Below, piece by piece: positions 35,605 through 45,540 of a stretch of DNA of 64,000 nt. Below the pieces are notes generated by a model that saw only the letters and a list, made by a program, of their open reading frames with translations, searched no databases and was not told the DNA's origin. This DNA is from Myroides sp. N17-2 (lineage in GTDB: Bacteria > Bacteroidota > Bacteroidia > Flavobacteriales > Flavobacteriaceae): NCBI RefSeq assembly GCF_002286775.1, contig NZ_NSGJ01000008.1, positions 79,975 through 143,974 of the forward strand, given 5' to 3'. A program made the translations under genes and the position numbers. Within the stretch, counting starts at the first letter, position 1, and each line of letters starts with the position of its first letter.

Positions 35605-36987
35605 ATGGATGATTTTCTAAAATATGTATTAGATAATCATACTCAAATTGATAAGAAGTTACACGAGAAATTAGTTAATCGATTATTAGTTAAAGAGGGA
35701 GTAGATAAATCGTTAGAATGGTTAAGAGGATTTCAAAGCAGTATAGTAGGGCATTTTATGATGTATCAAGAAATAGAGGAGTTTAAAGAAGAACATCTAG
35801 TATTACCCAATGGTGAGGTAAATAGGCTGTATGAGTATATATTTGATTTGGACCGTTATCCGAACCTTATAATTACTAAGATTGAAGGTCTAGAGGTGTT
35901 GAATCTAACTTATAATTCAGACACTAAAACGATATCAGGAGTTCCCAATAGTATGACTTCGACTAAAATAGATATATACTTTAGTCATAAGAAAGAAGCC
36001 AAAGAAAGCGAAGAGATTAAAGCCGTGTATTTAATGGTTAATGCCAACCCGAGAAACTTGTGGAAAGATTTGCCAAGTGACCCCAATGGTGCGTATGCAC
36101 AAAGTGATGCAGTAGCAAGAAAGGGTGTTTTTTTAGACAAGAAAGTAGTAGGGGCTTCTAAGCGAGGGAGATCACATGCACATATCGGTAGCTATAGAGA
36201 TGATAGTTTTGGCTTTGCTGATTTATGTAAAGGTTGGTCACTTATAGCAGTAGCAGATGGTGCAGGATCAGCACAATATGCTAGACAAGGAGCACAGTTA
36301 GCAACTTCTTTTATTGAGCGTTATTTTAATAATGAAGAGTTGTTAGACTCACTAGATTATGCTATTCTAGAACAGTATAATCTGCTTAATGAGGATATAG
36401 TAGAGACTGAAATACTTATGCTAAGTAAGGTAAGTGAGATATTATCAGGAGGTGTAACAGCTCTATTCGCTGAACTAGAAACCTTTGCAGATACAGTGCA
36501 AATCAAGTTAGACGATATGCATTCTACTTTAGCGTTCACACTGTGTAAGAAGTATGCTTCAGGCTATCTTATCTTGTCATTTAGTGTAGGAGATTGTCCT
36601 ATAGTTGTTTTCTCAAAAGAAAATAAGACAGTTAAGGTGTTAAATACATTAGATGTAGGAGAGTTCGGTGGAGGAACACGTTTTGTTACGATTCCTGAGA
36701 TCTACCAAGAACCACTTTCTAAACGATTAAATATACACTTCACACCAAACTTCAGTCATCTGTTCTTAATGTCTGATGGAATTTATGATCCAAAGTTTGG
36801 GACAGAGAACAACTTAGATGATTTAGTGTATTGGAATGATTTTATTTTGGATTTAGATGGGCAAAATGAAGATCAGATAAAGGTTAATTTAGTAGATGAT
36901 TTAATCGCAGACGAGGAGTTGTTATTGTGGATGGACTTTTGGAGTAAAGGCAATCATGATGATAGAACTTTGGTTATTGTATATTAA
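35605..36987 (+). CDS. PP2C-family protein phosphatase of the TerY triad
   Basis: 460 residues. The N-terminal ~190 residues are unassigned; the PP2C-type phosphatase domain follows: RSHAHIGSYRDDSFGFAD, LIAVADGAGSAQYARQGAQLA (about 213-233), SFSVGDCPIVVF, FLMSDGIYDP (about 388-397), and the C-terminal GNHDDRTLVIVY with the metal-binding Asp. Reverses the adjacent kinase's action in the TerY phosphorylation triad. Confidence 0.9.
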   Translation: MDDFLKYVLDNHTQIDKKLHEKLVNRLLVKEGVDKSLEWLRGFQSSIVGHFMMYQEIEEFKEEHLVLPNGEVNRLYEYIFDLDRYPNLIITKIEGLEVLNLTYNSDTKTISGVPNSMTSTKIDIYFSHKKEAKESEEIKAVYLMVNANPRNLWKDLPSDPNGAYAQSDAVARKGVFLDKKVVGASKRGRSHAHIGSYRDDSFGFADLCKGWSLIAVADGAGSAQYARQGAQLATSFIERYFNNEELLDSLDYAILEQYNLLNEDIVETEILMLSKVSEILSGGVTALFAELETFADTVQIKLDDMHSTLAFTLCKKYASGYLILSFSVGDCPIVVFSKENKTVKVLNTLDVGEFGGGTRFVTIPEIYQEPLSKRLNIHFTPNFSHLFLMSDGIYDPKFGTENNLDDLVYWNDFILDLDGQNEDQIKVNLVDDLIADEELLLWMDFWSKGNHDDRTLVIVY

Positions 36988-36995
36988 GTAGGATA

Positions 36996-38501
36996 ATGAA
37001 TATAGTAAGAGTTTATTCAATAGTAGATACTTCGAAAACATATGAATATGTGGACGATGGCAAGCCTAAGCAAGGTGGGGTGAAAGATGTGTATTTCTCC
37101 CCTAAGAGAGATTATGTAATTGCTTTTTTTAGAAATAAACAAGATGATAATCAGAAAGAGCGTATTAAGAAGATCGTTACTTTATATCACGATAATATAA
37201 AAAAGGGTAATGCATCTACGTATTACTTAGATGAAGTATTTAGATGGCCTTATGATGCAGTGGAAAAGAATGGTTTGATAGGAGTCGTTGTTCCTATTTA
37301 TACTCCTAATTTCTTCTTCAAAAAGGGGTATCAAATGCACAATACGCTTATAGGTGGTGAGAAAGTAGGGAAGTGGTTTACTTCTCCATCATTTAGAAAT
37401 AAACAGTTTCCTTTTAATTTAGATAAAAGTGAGTTGGGTGATTGGTCTAGTTATTTAGATATCTCACTTAATATCACAAGAGGGATTAAGAAGATGCACC
37501 AAATGGGGTTAGCACATTCTGATTTGTCTTATAATAATATATTAGTAGATCCGATTACTAAATCAGCAAATATTATTGATTTGGATGGATTGGTAGTTCC
37601 GGGTATGTTTCCACCAGAGGTTATCGGGACAGCAGATTTTATAGCTCCAGAGGTTTTAAAAACCAAGCACCTGACTTTAACGGATCCGAAGAGAATATTG
37701 CCTAATCAGAAGACGGATTTGCATGCATTGGCTATATTAATCTATATGTATCTACTTAGAAGGCATCCTCTTAGAGGAGGTAAAATATGGGATATAGACT
37801 CTGATAGAGATGAGATTATGGCTATGGGTGAACGAGCTTTATTTATAGAGCATCCTGAGAATAGCATGAATAGGGTAAAACTCAATCAACTTAATAAGTG
37901 GGATACCTTTTGGGGTAATCCGGAGAAAGTACCTTATACAGTGTTAGGGCCTTATTTAGGAGAGTTAGTAAAACGTGCTTTCGTAGAGGGGTTAGAGAAT
38001 CCTATGATGCGTCCGATGGCAAATGAATGGGAAGGAGCACTGTTAAAGACTATGGATATTCTACAAGATTGTTCTAATGTGAACTGTAGTGAGAAGTGGT
38101 TTGTATTTGATAATACATCTAAACCTACATGTCCTTTCTGTGGAGAGAAAGTTCATCATAATGTGCCTGTCATTGATATTTATTGTAAAAATAGAGATGG
38201 TGTTTGGAAGTTAGATAATCACCGTATCGTAGTAAGTGATAGGAAAACGTTACATCAATGGCATGTGACTAAGAATATTATTAACAATGAAAATCTAACA
38301 GTAGAGGATAAGAAGGCAGTTGCGACGTTTGTGTATGAAAATGGCGAATGGGTATTAATTAATCAATCTGTTCAGGGGATGAAAGATATGTCTGACCAAG
38401 TAGATGTGTTGATTAATGACAGAATAGTACTAGCACATGATAAGAAAATATTATTATCAGGAGGAGAAGGAGGAAAATTGTTATATGTAACAATGGTTTA
38501 A
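36996..38501 (+). CDS. Ser/Thr protein kinase-like protein with zinc ribbon, TerY triad
   Basis: 501 residues. Catalytic loop AHSDLSYNNILVD (about 171-183; HSD in place of HRD) and metal-binding DLDG (in place of DFG) are present; an APE-like APEVLKTK follows. After the kinase, a zinc ribbon CSNVNCSEKW...CPFCG (about 359-385) and a beta-rich tail that looks FHA-like but is not proven. It likely phosphorylates Ter-system or neighbouring targets. Its stop codon lies within repeat copy D. Confidence 0.88.
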   Translation: MNIVRVYSIVDTSKTYEYVDDGKPKQGGVKDVYFSPKRDYVIAFFRNKQDDNQKERIKKIVTLYHDNIKKGNASTYYLDEVFRWPYDAVEKNGLIGVVVPIYTPNFFFKKGYQMHNTLIGGEKVGKWFTSPSFRNKQFPFNLDKSELGDWSSYLDISLNITRGIKKMHQMGLAHSDLSYNNILVDPITKSANIIDLDGLVVPGMFPPEVIGTADFIAPEVLKTKHLTLTDPKRILPNQKTDLHALAILIYMYLLRRHPLRGGKIWDIDSDRDEIMAMGERALFIEHPENSMNRVKLNQLNKWDTFWGNPEKVPYTVLGPYLGELVKRAFVEGLENPMMRPMANEWEGALLKTMDILQDCSNVNCSEKWFVFDNTSKPTCPFCGEKVHHNVPVIDIYCKNRDGVWKLDNHRIVVSDRKTLHQWHVTKNIINNENLTVEDKKAVATFVYENGEWVLINQSVQGMKDMSDQVDVLINDRIVLAHDKKILLSGGEGGKLLYVTMV

Positions 38502-38619
38502 TCCAAAATCTTCATTAGTCAAATACTACAAAGCAATTTTACGTCATAGTTCTTTCATTAGCTCTATATTGTATAATTACTTTTCGTCTATATGTCTATC
38601 GCGTATTCTGGGTTTAAAT
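38498..38619. repeat. Dispersed intergenic repeat, copy D
   Basis: Core ATTAGTCAAATACTACAAAG and CATTAGCTCTA shared with the other copies; ends TTTAATCCA / TGGGTTTAA are approximate complements. Its left edge includes the kinase stop codon. It lacks the inner hairpin of copies B and C. Confidence 0.72.
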
Positions 38620-38663
38620 AAAATAAAAAAAAGAAAGTTTACAAAGTAATTAGTAGTAAAGTT

Positions 38664-39710
38664 ATGGAAAGAAGTATTTTAGATACGCATCCTGGGTTAG
38701 TATGGGGGTTTGGTATCGTAGTAATAATTATGTTATTACTTGATTTAGGTGTTTTTAATAAGAAGGCACATGAGGTTTCTTCTAAAGAAGCTACTATTTG
38801 GACAATTGTTTGGATAACGCTATCAATGGCGTTTTCAGGGGTTATCTATTGGGTGTTTAATCACGACGCAGGAGGACATGCCTTAGCTGTTGAAAAGATC
38901 ACACAGTTCCAAGCAGCATATTGGATAGAGAAGGCTTTATCAGTAGATAATCTTTTTGTATTTATACTAGTGTTTGGATTCTTTAAAGTACCAAAATATT
39001 TGCACCACACTGTGTTATTCTGGGGTATTATAGGGGCATTAATCTTTAGAGCAATCTTCATTTTTGCAGGAGTAGGTATTATTAATATTACTTATTTGCC
39101 TGAGATGACGGTTTTTGGATCTGTAGTTAAGATTAATGTTGTGATGACTTTGTTTGGTTTGTTTCTTGTGTATGCAGGTATCAAATCTTGGGGTGGTGGA
39201 GATGAAGATGAGGATAAAGATTTTAGTGAATCAGCGGGGGCACGTTTAGTAAAGAGATTTTGGAAAGTAGCTGATAACTATGATGGAAACAAGTTCTTCA
39301 CTATGCAAAATGGTATTAAGATGGCAACACCATTATTAGTAGTGGTTGCGGTTATTGAATTTACGGATGTACTGTTTGCGGTTGACTCTATTCCAGCAAT
39401 TTTTGCTATCTCTAATGATCCTTTTATATTATATACATCTAATATTTTTGCGATATTAGGATTGCGTTCATTGTATTTCTTGTTAGCGAACTTTATCCAT
39501 ATGTTTAGTAAGTTACCTTATGGATTAGCGATAGTGTTGAGCTTTATTGGGGTAAAGATGTTGATTTCACCTTGGATACATATTCCTTCACCAGTTTCAC
39601 TAGGTATAGTAGGTTCTATATTGGTGATTTCGGTTTTAGTTTCAGTTATGTTCCCTGATAAAAAAGATGAGGGTGAAAAGAAAGATGAGGGCGAGATTAA
39701 AGAAGCATAA
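38664..39710 (+). CDS. terC: TerC-family integral membrane protein
   Basis: 348 residues, about nine membrane segments. TerC/Alx marks: AYWIEKALSVDNLFVFILVFGFF, RAIFIFAGV, EFTDVLFAVDSIPAIFAISNDPFILYTSNIFAILGLRSLYF, with the conserved acidic residues in the membrane. Members are linked to tellurite resistance and manganese/metal export. The C-terminus is a charged, repetitive cytoplasmic tail (KKDEGEKKDEGEIKEA). Ends the Ter cluster with a strong terminator. Confidence 0.95.
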   Translation: MERSILDTHPGLVWGFGIVVIIMLLLDLGVFNKKAHEVSSKEATIWTIVWITLSMAFSGVIYWVFNHDAGGHALAVEKITQFQAAYWIEKALSVDNLFVFILVFGFFKVPKYLHHTVLFWGIIGALIFRAIFIFAGVGIINITYLPEMTVFGSVVKINVVMTLFGLFLVYAGIKSWGGGDEDEDKDFSESAGARLVKRFWKVADNYDGNKFFTMQNGIKMATPLLVVVAVIEFTDVLFAVDSIPAIFAISNDPFILYTSNIFAILGLRSLYFLLANFIHMFSKLPYGLAIVLSFIGVKMLISPWIHIPSPVSLGIVGSILVISVLVSVMFPDKKDEGEKKDEGEIKEA

Positions 39711-39734
39711 GTATAAAAAGATATAATAGATTAG

Positions 39735-39772
39735 AACACCCTAAGCAACTATTGCTTAGGGTGTTTTTTTAT
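39735..39772 (+). terminator. Terminator after terC
   Basis: Perfect 14-bp stem AACACCCTAAGCAA / TTGCTTAGGGTGTT, 3-nt loop, then T run. Confidence 0.93.
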
Positions 39773-39941
39773 CTAAAAAGGATAAGTGTTTTAAGAGGTT
39801 TTTTGTAATTTTATAAATGATATTATTAATAAAAAAACAGTTATTTTTAAATGTTGTTTTTTTATTAGGAATGCACTAATGGTGGAGTGTTTGTTTGGAT
39901 ATGTTTATCTAAATAAGTAGCCTATTAAAACGATATTTTAG

Positions 39942-40898
39942 ATGAGTAAAAGTAATTATTATAGGGTGTTGGGTATAGAACCAAATGCTAGTGACGAAGA
40001 GTTGAAGAAAGCGTTTAAGGCGTTGTTCGATCGATATAATCCTGAGAATAGTCCAAATAGTTTGTTTCTTAAGACAATGTTTCAACAACTTAATGAAGCT
40101 TATGAAGTATTGGGAGATAAGGATAAAAGGGAAAAGTATAATCTAGCTAATGGTTATACATTGCCAACATCATCACCAGTTCCTCCTGTGATAGAGAGAA
40201 ATGTAAGTAATACCACCACCACAACTCGTGAAAACCGGATTACACCTACTGAAAAGGATAATAAGGCTTATCTGTTTTTATTTATTATCATTGGGTTGCT
40301 TTTAGGGTTAGGAGGGTATTTTGCTTCTGCTACTTTTGGAAGTGATGATCAGGGAGCAGTGAGTGATGTGGAAAGTGTCGTAAGTACAGAAGATAATGCT
40401 GTAGAGGAGACTCCAAGTCCTGGCAGAACGATGAAAGAGAATATAGAGCATCTAATAGATGAAGCAAATAAGGAGAAAGATGTTGATTCCTCAGTAGTTA
40501 TAGCAGCGCCCAATGATCATGTAACTGAGGTAAGTAACCCAATGGCAACTACTAATGATAAAACAAAAACTGAGAATAAGACAACTGCTCTCTCTGTTGA
40601 AAAGAGTAAGCAGCCTGCTGCTTCAGAAAGGGTAGCTAAAGAAGATAAGAGTACAAAAACGGTAACTAATGCAGTGTCATCTAAAAGAGATGAAAGAGAA
40701 GGAGAATTTGGCTATAAGAAGTATTTTAAAGTGGGCTCGACGAAGAATGAAGTATGGGCTTCTCAAGGGGATCCTTCTGATGTACAGACACAAGGAGATG
40801 TAGAAGTATGGTTCTATGGCAAGAGTAAAGTACGCTTTAAAAACGATAAAGTAATAGACTATTCGAATGTTAGTGGTAGATTAAATGTGAAGAACTAA
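39942..40898 (+). CDS. J-like domain membrane protein without HPD, BamE-like C-terminal domain
   Basis: 318 residues. Residues 1-68 form a J-like domain (YYRVLGIEPNASDEELKKAF ... NEAYEVLGDKDKREKYN), but the HPD triad that activates Hsp70 is replaced by Asn33-Pro34-Glu35. A linker, one membrane segment (about 108-130), a long low-complexity Ser/Thr/Lys region, and a C-terminal domain (KKYFKVGSTKNEVWASQGDP, WFYGKSKVRF) like the BamE/SmpA fold. The same layout occurs in the protein at 53395. Confidence 0.75.
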   Translation: MSKSNYYRVLGIEPNASDEELKKAFKALFDRYNPENSPNSLFLKTMFQQLNEAYEVLGDKDKREKYNLANGYTLPTSSPVPPVIERNVSNTTTTTRENRITPTEKDNKAYLFLFIIIGLLLGLGGYFASATFGSDDQGAVSDVESVVSTEDNAVEETPSPGRTMKENIEHLIDEANKEKDVDSSVVIAAPNDHVTEVSNPMATTNDKTKTENKTTALSVEKSKQPAASERVAKEDKSTKTVTNAVSSKRDEREGEFGYKKYFKVGSTKNEVWASQGDPSDVQTQGDVEVWFYGKSKVRFKNDKVIDYSNVSGRLNVKN

Positions 40899-40976
40899 AC
40901 TATATATCAATAGTATATGTTCTATTATTTATTGGTATTTACTTTATGTAAATGGTTTTAAGATAAATATTAATTG

Positions 40977-40984
40977 TAGTTTTG
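40977..40984 (+). promoter_or_regulatory. -7 box of the glycosyltransferase-like gene
   Basis: TAGTTTTG matches TAnnTTTG, 22 bp before the ATG. Confidence 0.5.
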
Positions 40985-41006
40985 AGGATATATTTTTTGA
41001 AATACT

Positions 41007-41873
41007 ATGAACATAGTCTATTTTGTTTTTGGTAGTAATATCAATTATTACCAACAAGTTATTTTTTCTATTTGTACAGCCTTAGTAAATAAAGAGGAAT
41101 CTGACCGAATAATTGTTATTGCAGAAGAGCCGACTTTATTTAAGTTAGTAGCGGATTTTGTTACGATTATACCAATTGATAATGATATCATTAGTGAATG
41201 GAAAGGTGATTATAACTTTATATTTAGGACAAAAATAAAAGCACTACAGTTAATTGCTGAAAGATATCCTGATCAACATATTCTGTATTTAGATGGAGAT
41301 ACCTTTTTCTATAAATCGTTAACTGTGTTAAAGCAAGAATTATATAAAGGAAATGGTATTATGCATGTGAAAGAGGATGCTTTATATCAGAAAAAAACAA
41401 AGACAGAGAAGAAACTATGGAGCAAAGTAAAGGATAAAACATTTGCAAATATTCTTGTTGATAAGAGTATCAATATGTGGAATGCAGGTGTAATAGGAAT
41501 TCCAAATACTAACTTTGATTTAATTAATGTAGCCTTACAAATTAATGATGAAATGTGTGATAACAATGCATTGTGTTTTTTGGTAGAACAATTATCTTTT
41601 TCAATTGTGTTAGAGAAACAACTAAAATTAAATGCATGTGATCATGTGATAGGACATTATTGGGGCAATAAAGAAGAGTGGGATGTAATAATCTCCGATT
41701 GGATGAAGAAATCTCTGATGAGTAATTATACTCTCCAAGAAATGATAGAGGAAGTCAAGAATGTCCCATTCCACGAAATTCCTGTCTATGTAAAGCGATC
41801 AAATACAGGTATTCGTTTGACCAAAAAAATACAGACGATGTTTAAGCCTAGAAGTAAGAGCTATATTAAATAA
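41007..41873 (+). CDS. Glycosyltransferase-like protein (GT-A fold)
   Basis: 288 residues. A DxD motif YLDGDTF (Asp96, Asp98) follows a Rossmann-like N-terminal sheet (IVYFVFGSNINYYQQVI, DRIIVIAEEP), and NAGVIGIP is the typical acceptor-side motif of GT8-like enzymes. Soluble, no signal or membrane segment. It uses a nucleotide-sugar donor by family rule; acceptor unknown. It sits alone between the J-like gene and the large operon, with its own terminator. Confidence 0.72.
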   Translation: MNIVYFVFGSNINYYQQVIFSICTALVNKEESDRIIVIAEEPTLFKLVADFVTIIPIDNDIISEWKGDYNFIFRTKIKALQLIAERYPDQHILYLDGDTFFYKSLTVLKQELYKGNGIMHVKEDALYQKKTKTEKKLWSKVKDKTFANILVDKSINMWNAGVIGIPNTNFDLINVALQINDEMCDNNALCFLVEQLSFSIVLEKQLKLNACDHVIGHYWGNKEEWDVIISDWMKKSLMSNYTLQEMIEEVKNVPFHEIPVYVKRSNTGIRLTKKIQTMFKPRSKSYIK

Positions 41874-41884
41874 AATATTATTTA

Positions 41885-41925
41885 AAAAAACACCCCAAGT
41901 CATTGCGACTTGGGGTGTTTTTTTA
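41885..41925 (+). terminator. Terminator after the glycosyltransferase-like gene
   Basis: Perfect 13-bp stem AACACCCCAAGTC / GACTTGGGGTGTT, loop ATTGC, T run. Nearly the same sequence ends the large operon at 55.2 kb. Confidence 0.93.
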
Positions 41926-41986
41926 TGCTTAATAGTGAGGTAAGATATAAATGGCGTGCATCAGTATTCTGTATTGACGGGGTTTT

Positions 41987-41994
41987 TAGTTTTG
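41987..41994 (+). promoter_or_regulatory. Possible -7 box of the large operon
   Basis: TAGTTTTG matches TAnnTTTG; it would give a leader of about 165 nt. A closer but weaker candidate (TATATTTA) is at 42112. Confidence 0.3.
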
Positions 41995-42162
41995 TTAATA
42001 ATTATTTAAATTTAGTGAGGCTATGTACGATGATAATATCAGTGTAAATGAGGATTTCCGTAAAGTATAAAAGAGTTTTTTTTATAATATTGTATTTTCT
42101 GATAAATTACTATATTTATTAAGTTAAATGCAATAGTAGGGTTTATAAATTAATTATAAAAA

Positions 42163-43665
42163 ATGGTTAAAAAGTATTTCGAATTTTCGTTGTATTCAAA
42201 GGGGTTTACACCTGTTTTACGTAAAGCTGTGCTTTCAGTTTTGCTTGTTTCTATAATGTCTATAACTAGCTGTGGAAGGAAGGATTTGCTTGAGTCTAAG
42301 ATTGCCGAGCTAAAGATAGAACAGACTGTGGATGGCGAGCAGTTCACCGCTCTAGTTGATTTGATTGAAAAAAACAGTGGAGATAGAAGCTTTAAGAAGT
42401 TCTTGTCAAAAGAAGGTGTGTTTCAAGAAGAGAAGTTAATCACTTTTTTAGAGAAAAAGGGGTATACTGTATCATTAGAAGCTGTAAAAGGTATTTCTAA
42501 GATAAACTTCTATTTAGAGTCATCAGGTAGTATAGATGGTTACTTAAACGGAAATACTTCTTATAAAAATGATATTATAGACTTGCTAGTAGATGTTAAG
42601 AATCACTATGATGTAAAAGATATAAATCTAAGTTATATCACGAATCAAGTAACGCCTCTAAATATTAGTGATAATGTAAATGACATCACTAAAGCCTTAA
42701 CAATAGATTCGTTTAGAACTGCGGGTAATCGTGCGAGTAGTGATTTGAACGGTATCTTAAATACATCATTTAATTTACAAGATGATGGTGAAGTTACTTT
42801 CTTAGTATCTGATATGATTTACTCTATCGAAGGTAGTAATGTATTAGAGTTATTAAATGCTAGTAAGAGTTTTATAAAGGATGCATTTAATAAAGCCCTA
42901 AAGAAAGATACTGATTTAAGTACATTGATATTAAAGCTTGACTCTGACTTTACAGGGACATATTACAGTTATAATAATCTAAAAACCACTTTAAATAAAG
43001 AGAATAGACCATATTATATTTTTGTGTTTGGAGGAGAACGCTACTTGAATGAAATAATAACGAAGCTAGATTTGCTTAATCGTAAAGAGGTTAAAGAATA
43101 CCACTATTTTACTCCTAGCACTTTACCTACTTATTATAACGTCTTTAAGACAGAGAGTGATAATGGTTCTTATAAAGTTGATAAAGGAAGAAATAATGAG
43201 GTTGTTTCAATATCTGATATCAGATTATCAGGACGTGATGGAGGAGAGTTCTCTTTTACAGTGGGTGTTGATTATTCTAAGTTGAATCTAGAAAGCAAAT
43301 ATCTAGAAGATGTAAATAATTATGCAATTACACACGGTAATTATGAGTTAGTTGGAATAGAGAAGTTTGATGTAAGTCTATTGCACCCAAGTGCTAAAGA
43401 ACAATTGTCTAGAAGTGGACAGACATTAACTCATCTCTTGACTTTTGAGGCAAAAAATAAAAGTTATAACGACCTATCATTTGAGTTAAAGAAGAAAGTG
43501 CCTAGTTGGGTATTAGATGTGAATACGGAGAATGACTTAAAAATCCAAGAGACAATAGATAAGACATTTGGTTTTAAGTATCTGTTTGATGGGATATATG
43601 AGTCTTATTTGAATAACACATCGATGAAGAATTATAGTGAATTTAAAATTAAAATTAGCAAATAA
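42163..43665 (+). CDS. Lipoprotein with degenerate vWA-like motif
   Basis: 500 residues. A long n-region then a lipoprotein signal ending SITSC (Cys37), so anchored on the outer face. The segment INFYLESSGSIDG (Glu119-x-Ser121-x-Ser123) looks like a vWA MIDAS (DxSxS) with Glu for Asp, and VTFLVSDMIYS could be the later strand (TDG-like position). No named family recognised. First gene of the compact operon; the next starts 2 nt after it. It may be an extracytoplasmic sensor or adhesin of the machine. Confidence 0.7.
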   Translation: MVKKYFEFSLYSKGFTPVLRKAVLSVLLVSIMSITSCGRKDLLESKIAELKIEQTVDGEQFTALVDLIEKNSGDRSFKKFLSKEGVFQEEKLITFLEKKGYTVSLEAVKGISKINFYLESSGSIDGYLNGNTSYKNDIIDLLVDVKNHYDVKDINLSYITNQVTPLNISDNVNDITKALTIDSFRTAGNRASSDLNGILNTSFNLQDDGEVTFLVSDMIYSIEGSNVLELLNASKSFIKDAFNKALKKDTDLSTLILKLDSDFTGTYYSYNNLKTTLNKENRPYYIFVFGGERYLNEIITKLDLLNRKEVKEYHYFTPSTLPTYYNVFKTESDNGSYKVDKGRNNEVVSISDIRLSGRDGGEFSFTVGVDYSKLNLESKYLEDVNNYAITHGNYELVGIEKFDVSLLHPSAKEQLSRSGQTLTHLLTFEAKNKSYNDLSFELKKKVPSWVLDVNTENDLKIQETIDKTFGFKYLFDGIYESYLNNTSMKNYSEFKIKISK

Positions 43666-43667
43666 AA

Positions 43668-44096
43668 ATGAACGATCTTTTTGCAACGCTTTATGAGGGA
43701 TTTAATCCTTTAAACCTTTTTTACATTGAGAACTTCTCAAGTGATATGTACGATTCTGGTAGTTATGTGACTATGGGATGGGCATTATTAATAGTTACTG
43801 TTGTTACGGTAGTATTATACTATTTCTTACTGTCTAATTATGGTAAATTCTACAAGAGAATATGGTGGTTCGTATATATATTAATCATAGGTCTTATCAA
43901 CTTTATTATAGCTTATAATGTAAGTATGAATGCTATGGATGATCTATTTATCACAAGTGAAGATGGAAATCCTTATGGTTTTTCAGAGTATTTTCAGTTG
44001 GGAATGGTCAATGTTCTTTACGGAGTTATTCTGTCATTTATATTGTCAATAATAGTTAAGTTTAAAAGTATTCAAGCAACTAGAACACCATTTTAA
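43668..44096 (+). CDS. Small integral membrane protein
   Basis: 142 residues with three predicted membrane segments (about 36-57, 65-84 and 110-132) and a short outside N-terminus. Not recognised. Its stop is 2 nt before the tubulin-like gene. A role in anchoring the machine at the inner membrane is possible from context only. Confidence 0.65.
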   Translation: MNDLFATLYEGFNPLNLFYIENFSSDMYDSGSYVTMGWALLIVTVVTVVLYYFLLSNYGKFYKRIWWFVYILIIGLINFIIAYNVSMNAMDDLFITSEDGNPYGFSEYFQLGMVNVLYGVILSFILSIIVKFKSIQATRTPF

Positions 44097-44098
44097 TT

Positions 44099-45538
44099 AT
44101 GAATAAATTATATCTATTCGGAATAGGAGGAACAGGTTCGCGTGTGATTAAAGCATTGACAATGTTATTAGCAAGTGGAATCGACACAAACAAGTTTGAG
44201 ATAGTACCTATCATCGTGGATCCGGATGCTGCTAATGGTGATGTCACAAGAACAGTACAGCTATTAAAAGATTACAATTACATTAGAAAAGAGATTCAGG
44301 CAAACGTAGATACTGAAGGATTCTTTCAAACAAATATAGAAGAGTTAAGCCCTGGTGCTAACTACAAGTTCGGGCTAGGAGATACGAATAACAAAAAGTT
44401 TGGTCAGTATATCAACATTAATGGATTAGACCAAGCAAATGAAGCTTTTGTTAGGTTGTTATTTTCTGAGGAGAACCTAGATGCTGATATGCAAGTTGGG
44501 TTTAAGGGAAACCCTAATATTGGTAGTGTTGTCTTAAACCGCTTTATTGATTCTGCAGATTTTCAGAATCTAGCGAATGGGTTTAAACAAGGAGATAGGA
44601 TATTTATCGTTAGTTCTATTTTTGGAGGTACTGGTGCGGCTGGTTTCCCTTTATTGCTTAAGAATATCAGAAATGTAGAGTCTACTTTCCCTAATTATAA
44701 ATTACTACAGGACGCACCTATAGGAGCTTTATCTGTATTACCTTATTTTAATGTTACTGTAGATGATGGGAGTTCTATCGATGGAGCAACTTTTGTTTCT
44801 AAAGCGAAGGCGGCATTAAACTATTATGACGTGAATGTATCAGGTAATAATTCGTTAAACTCATTCTATTATATAGCTGATAATTACACTAGTAATCAGG
44901 TGAATAATGAAGGTGGTGTAGGGCAAAAGAACCAAGCTCACTTCGTAGAATTAGCATCAGCATTAGCGATAATAGACTTCTGTAGAGAATCTTCTCACAG
45001 ATTAGAATGTGCAAATGCTCAGGCTATAGCTCCTATTTATAAAGAGTTCGGTGTACAGAATGACACATTGACTTTTGGGTTAGAGAATCTATCTCCTGCT
45101 ACAAGTCAGTTATTAAATACACCTTTATCTCAGTTTACTTTATTCACTTTATATATTGGTAGTAAACTTCAGGAGGCAAGAGAACAAAACTGGGCAAAAG
45201 ACTTGAATATTAACTCACTTATGGGGAGCTCATTCTATAGCCATTTAACTCAGTTTGTCAATGAGTATAGAGGTTGGTTAAATGAAATGGGTAATAATCA
45301 ACGTACGTTCTCACCTTATAACTTAAATGTAGGAGAAGGTAACCTATTTGAGTTTGTCAATGGATATAAGGCTGACGCAGGGATGTTTGATAAAGGAGGG
45401 AAGAGCTATGGTCGTTTTGACTTTATCTTATCTAAGGTAGATAAAGAAATTGATAGCAAATCACAAGGAAACAAACGATTTGTAGATTTATTCTTCGCCG
45501 CAACTAATGAATTAATTAAAACAAAATATAACTTTTAA
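44099..45538 (+). CDS. Tubulin/FtsZ-like GTPase (Tubulin_2-like family)
   Basis: 479 residues. N-terminal Rossmann start LFGIGGTGSRV (residues 7-16) and the tubulin signature FGGTGAAGFPLLL (175-187), a form of the GGGTGTG loop that binds the GTP phosphates. It is not FtsZ: FtsZ-specific blocks are absent and the sequence is much longer. Comparative genomics has described such tubulin-like families in clusters with vWA, GTPase and OmpA-like membrane proteins, with a predicted role in membrane remodelling. Whether it polymerises is unknown. Confidence 0.8.
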   Translation: MNKLYLFGIGGTGSRVIKALTMLLASGIDTNKFEIVPIIVDPDAANGDVTRTVQLLKDYNYIRKEIQANVDTEGFFQTNIEELSPGANYKFGLGDTNNKKFGQYININGLDQANEAFVRLLFSEENLDADMQVGFKGNPNIGSVVLNRFIDSADFQNLANGFKQGDRIFIVSSIFGGTGAAGFPLLLKNIRNVESTFPNYKLLQDAPIGALSVLPYFNVTVDDGSSIDGATFVSKAKAALNYYDVNVSGNNSLNSFYYIADNYTSNQVNNEGGVGQKNQAHFVELASALAIIDFCRESSHRLECANAQAIAPIYKEFGVQNDTLTFGLENLSPATSQLLNTPLSQFTLFTLYIGSKLQEAREQNWAKDLNINSLMGSSFYSHLTQFVNEYRGWLNEMGNNQRTFSPYNLNVGEGNLFEFVNGYKADAGMFDKGGKSYGRFDFILSKVDKEIDSKSQGNKRFVDLFFAATNELIKTKYNF

Positions 45539-45540
45539 TT

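Noticed and set aside
36357..36539. Many antisense open frames, e.g. inside the PP2C gene
   Set aside because: They lie opposite strong genes and show no family signal; shadows of codon bias.
42022..42069. 15-codon ORF (MYDDNISVNEDFRKV) before the large operon
   Set aside because: Too short and without pattern or ribosome-binding support; treated as chance, though a leader peptide cannot be excluded.
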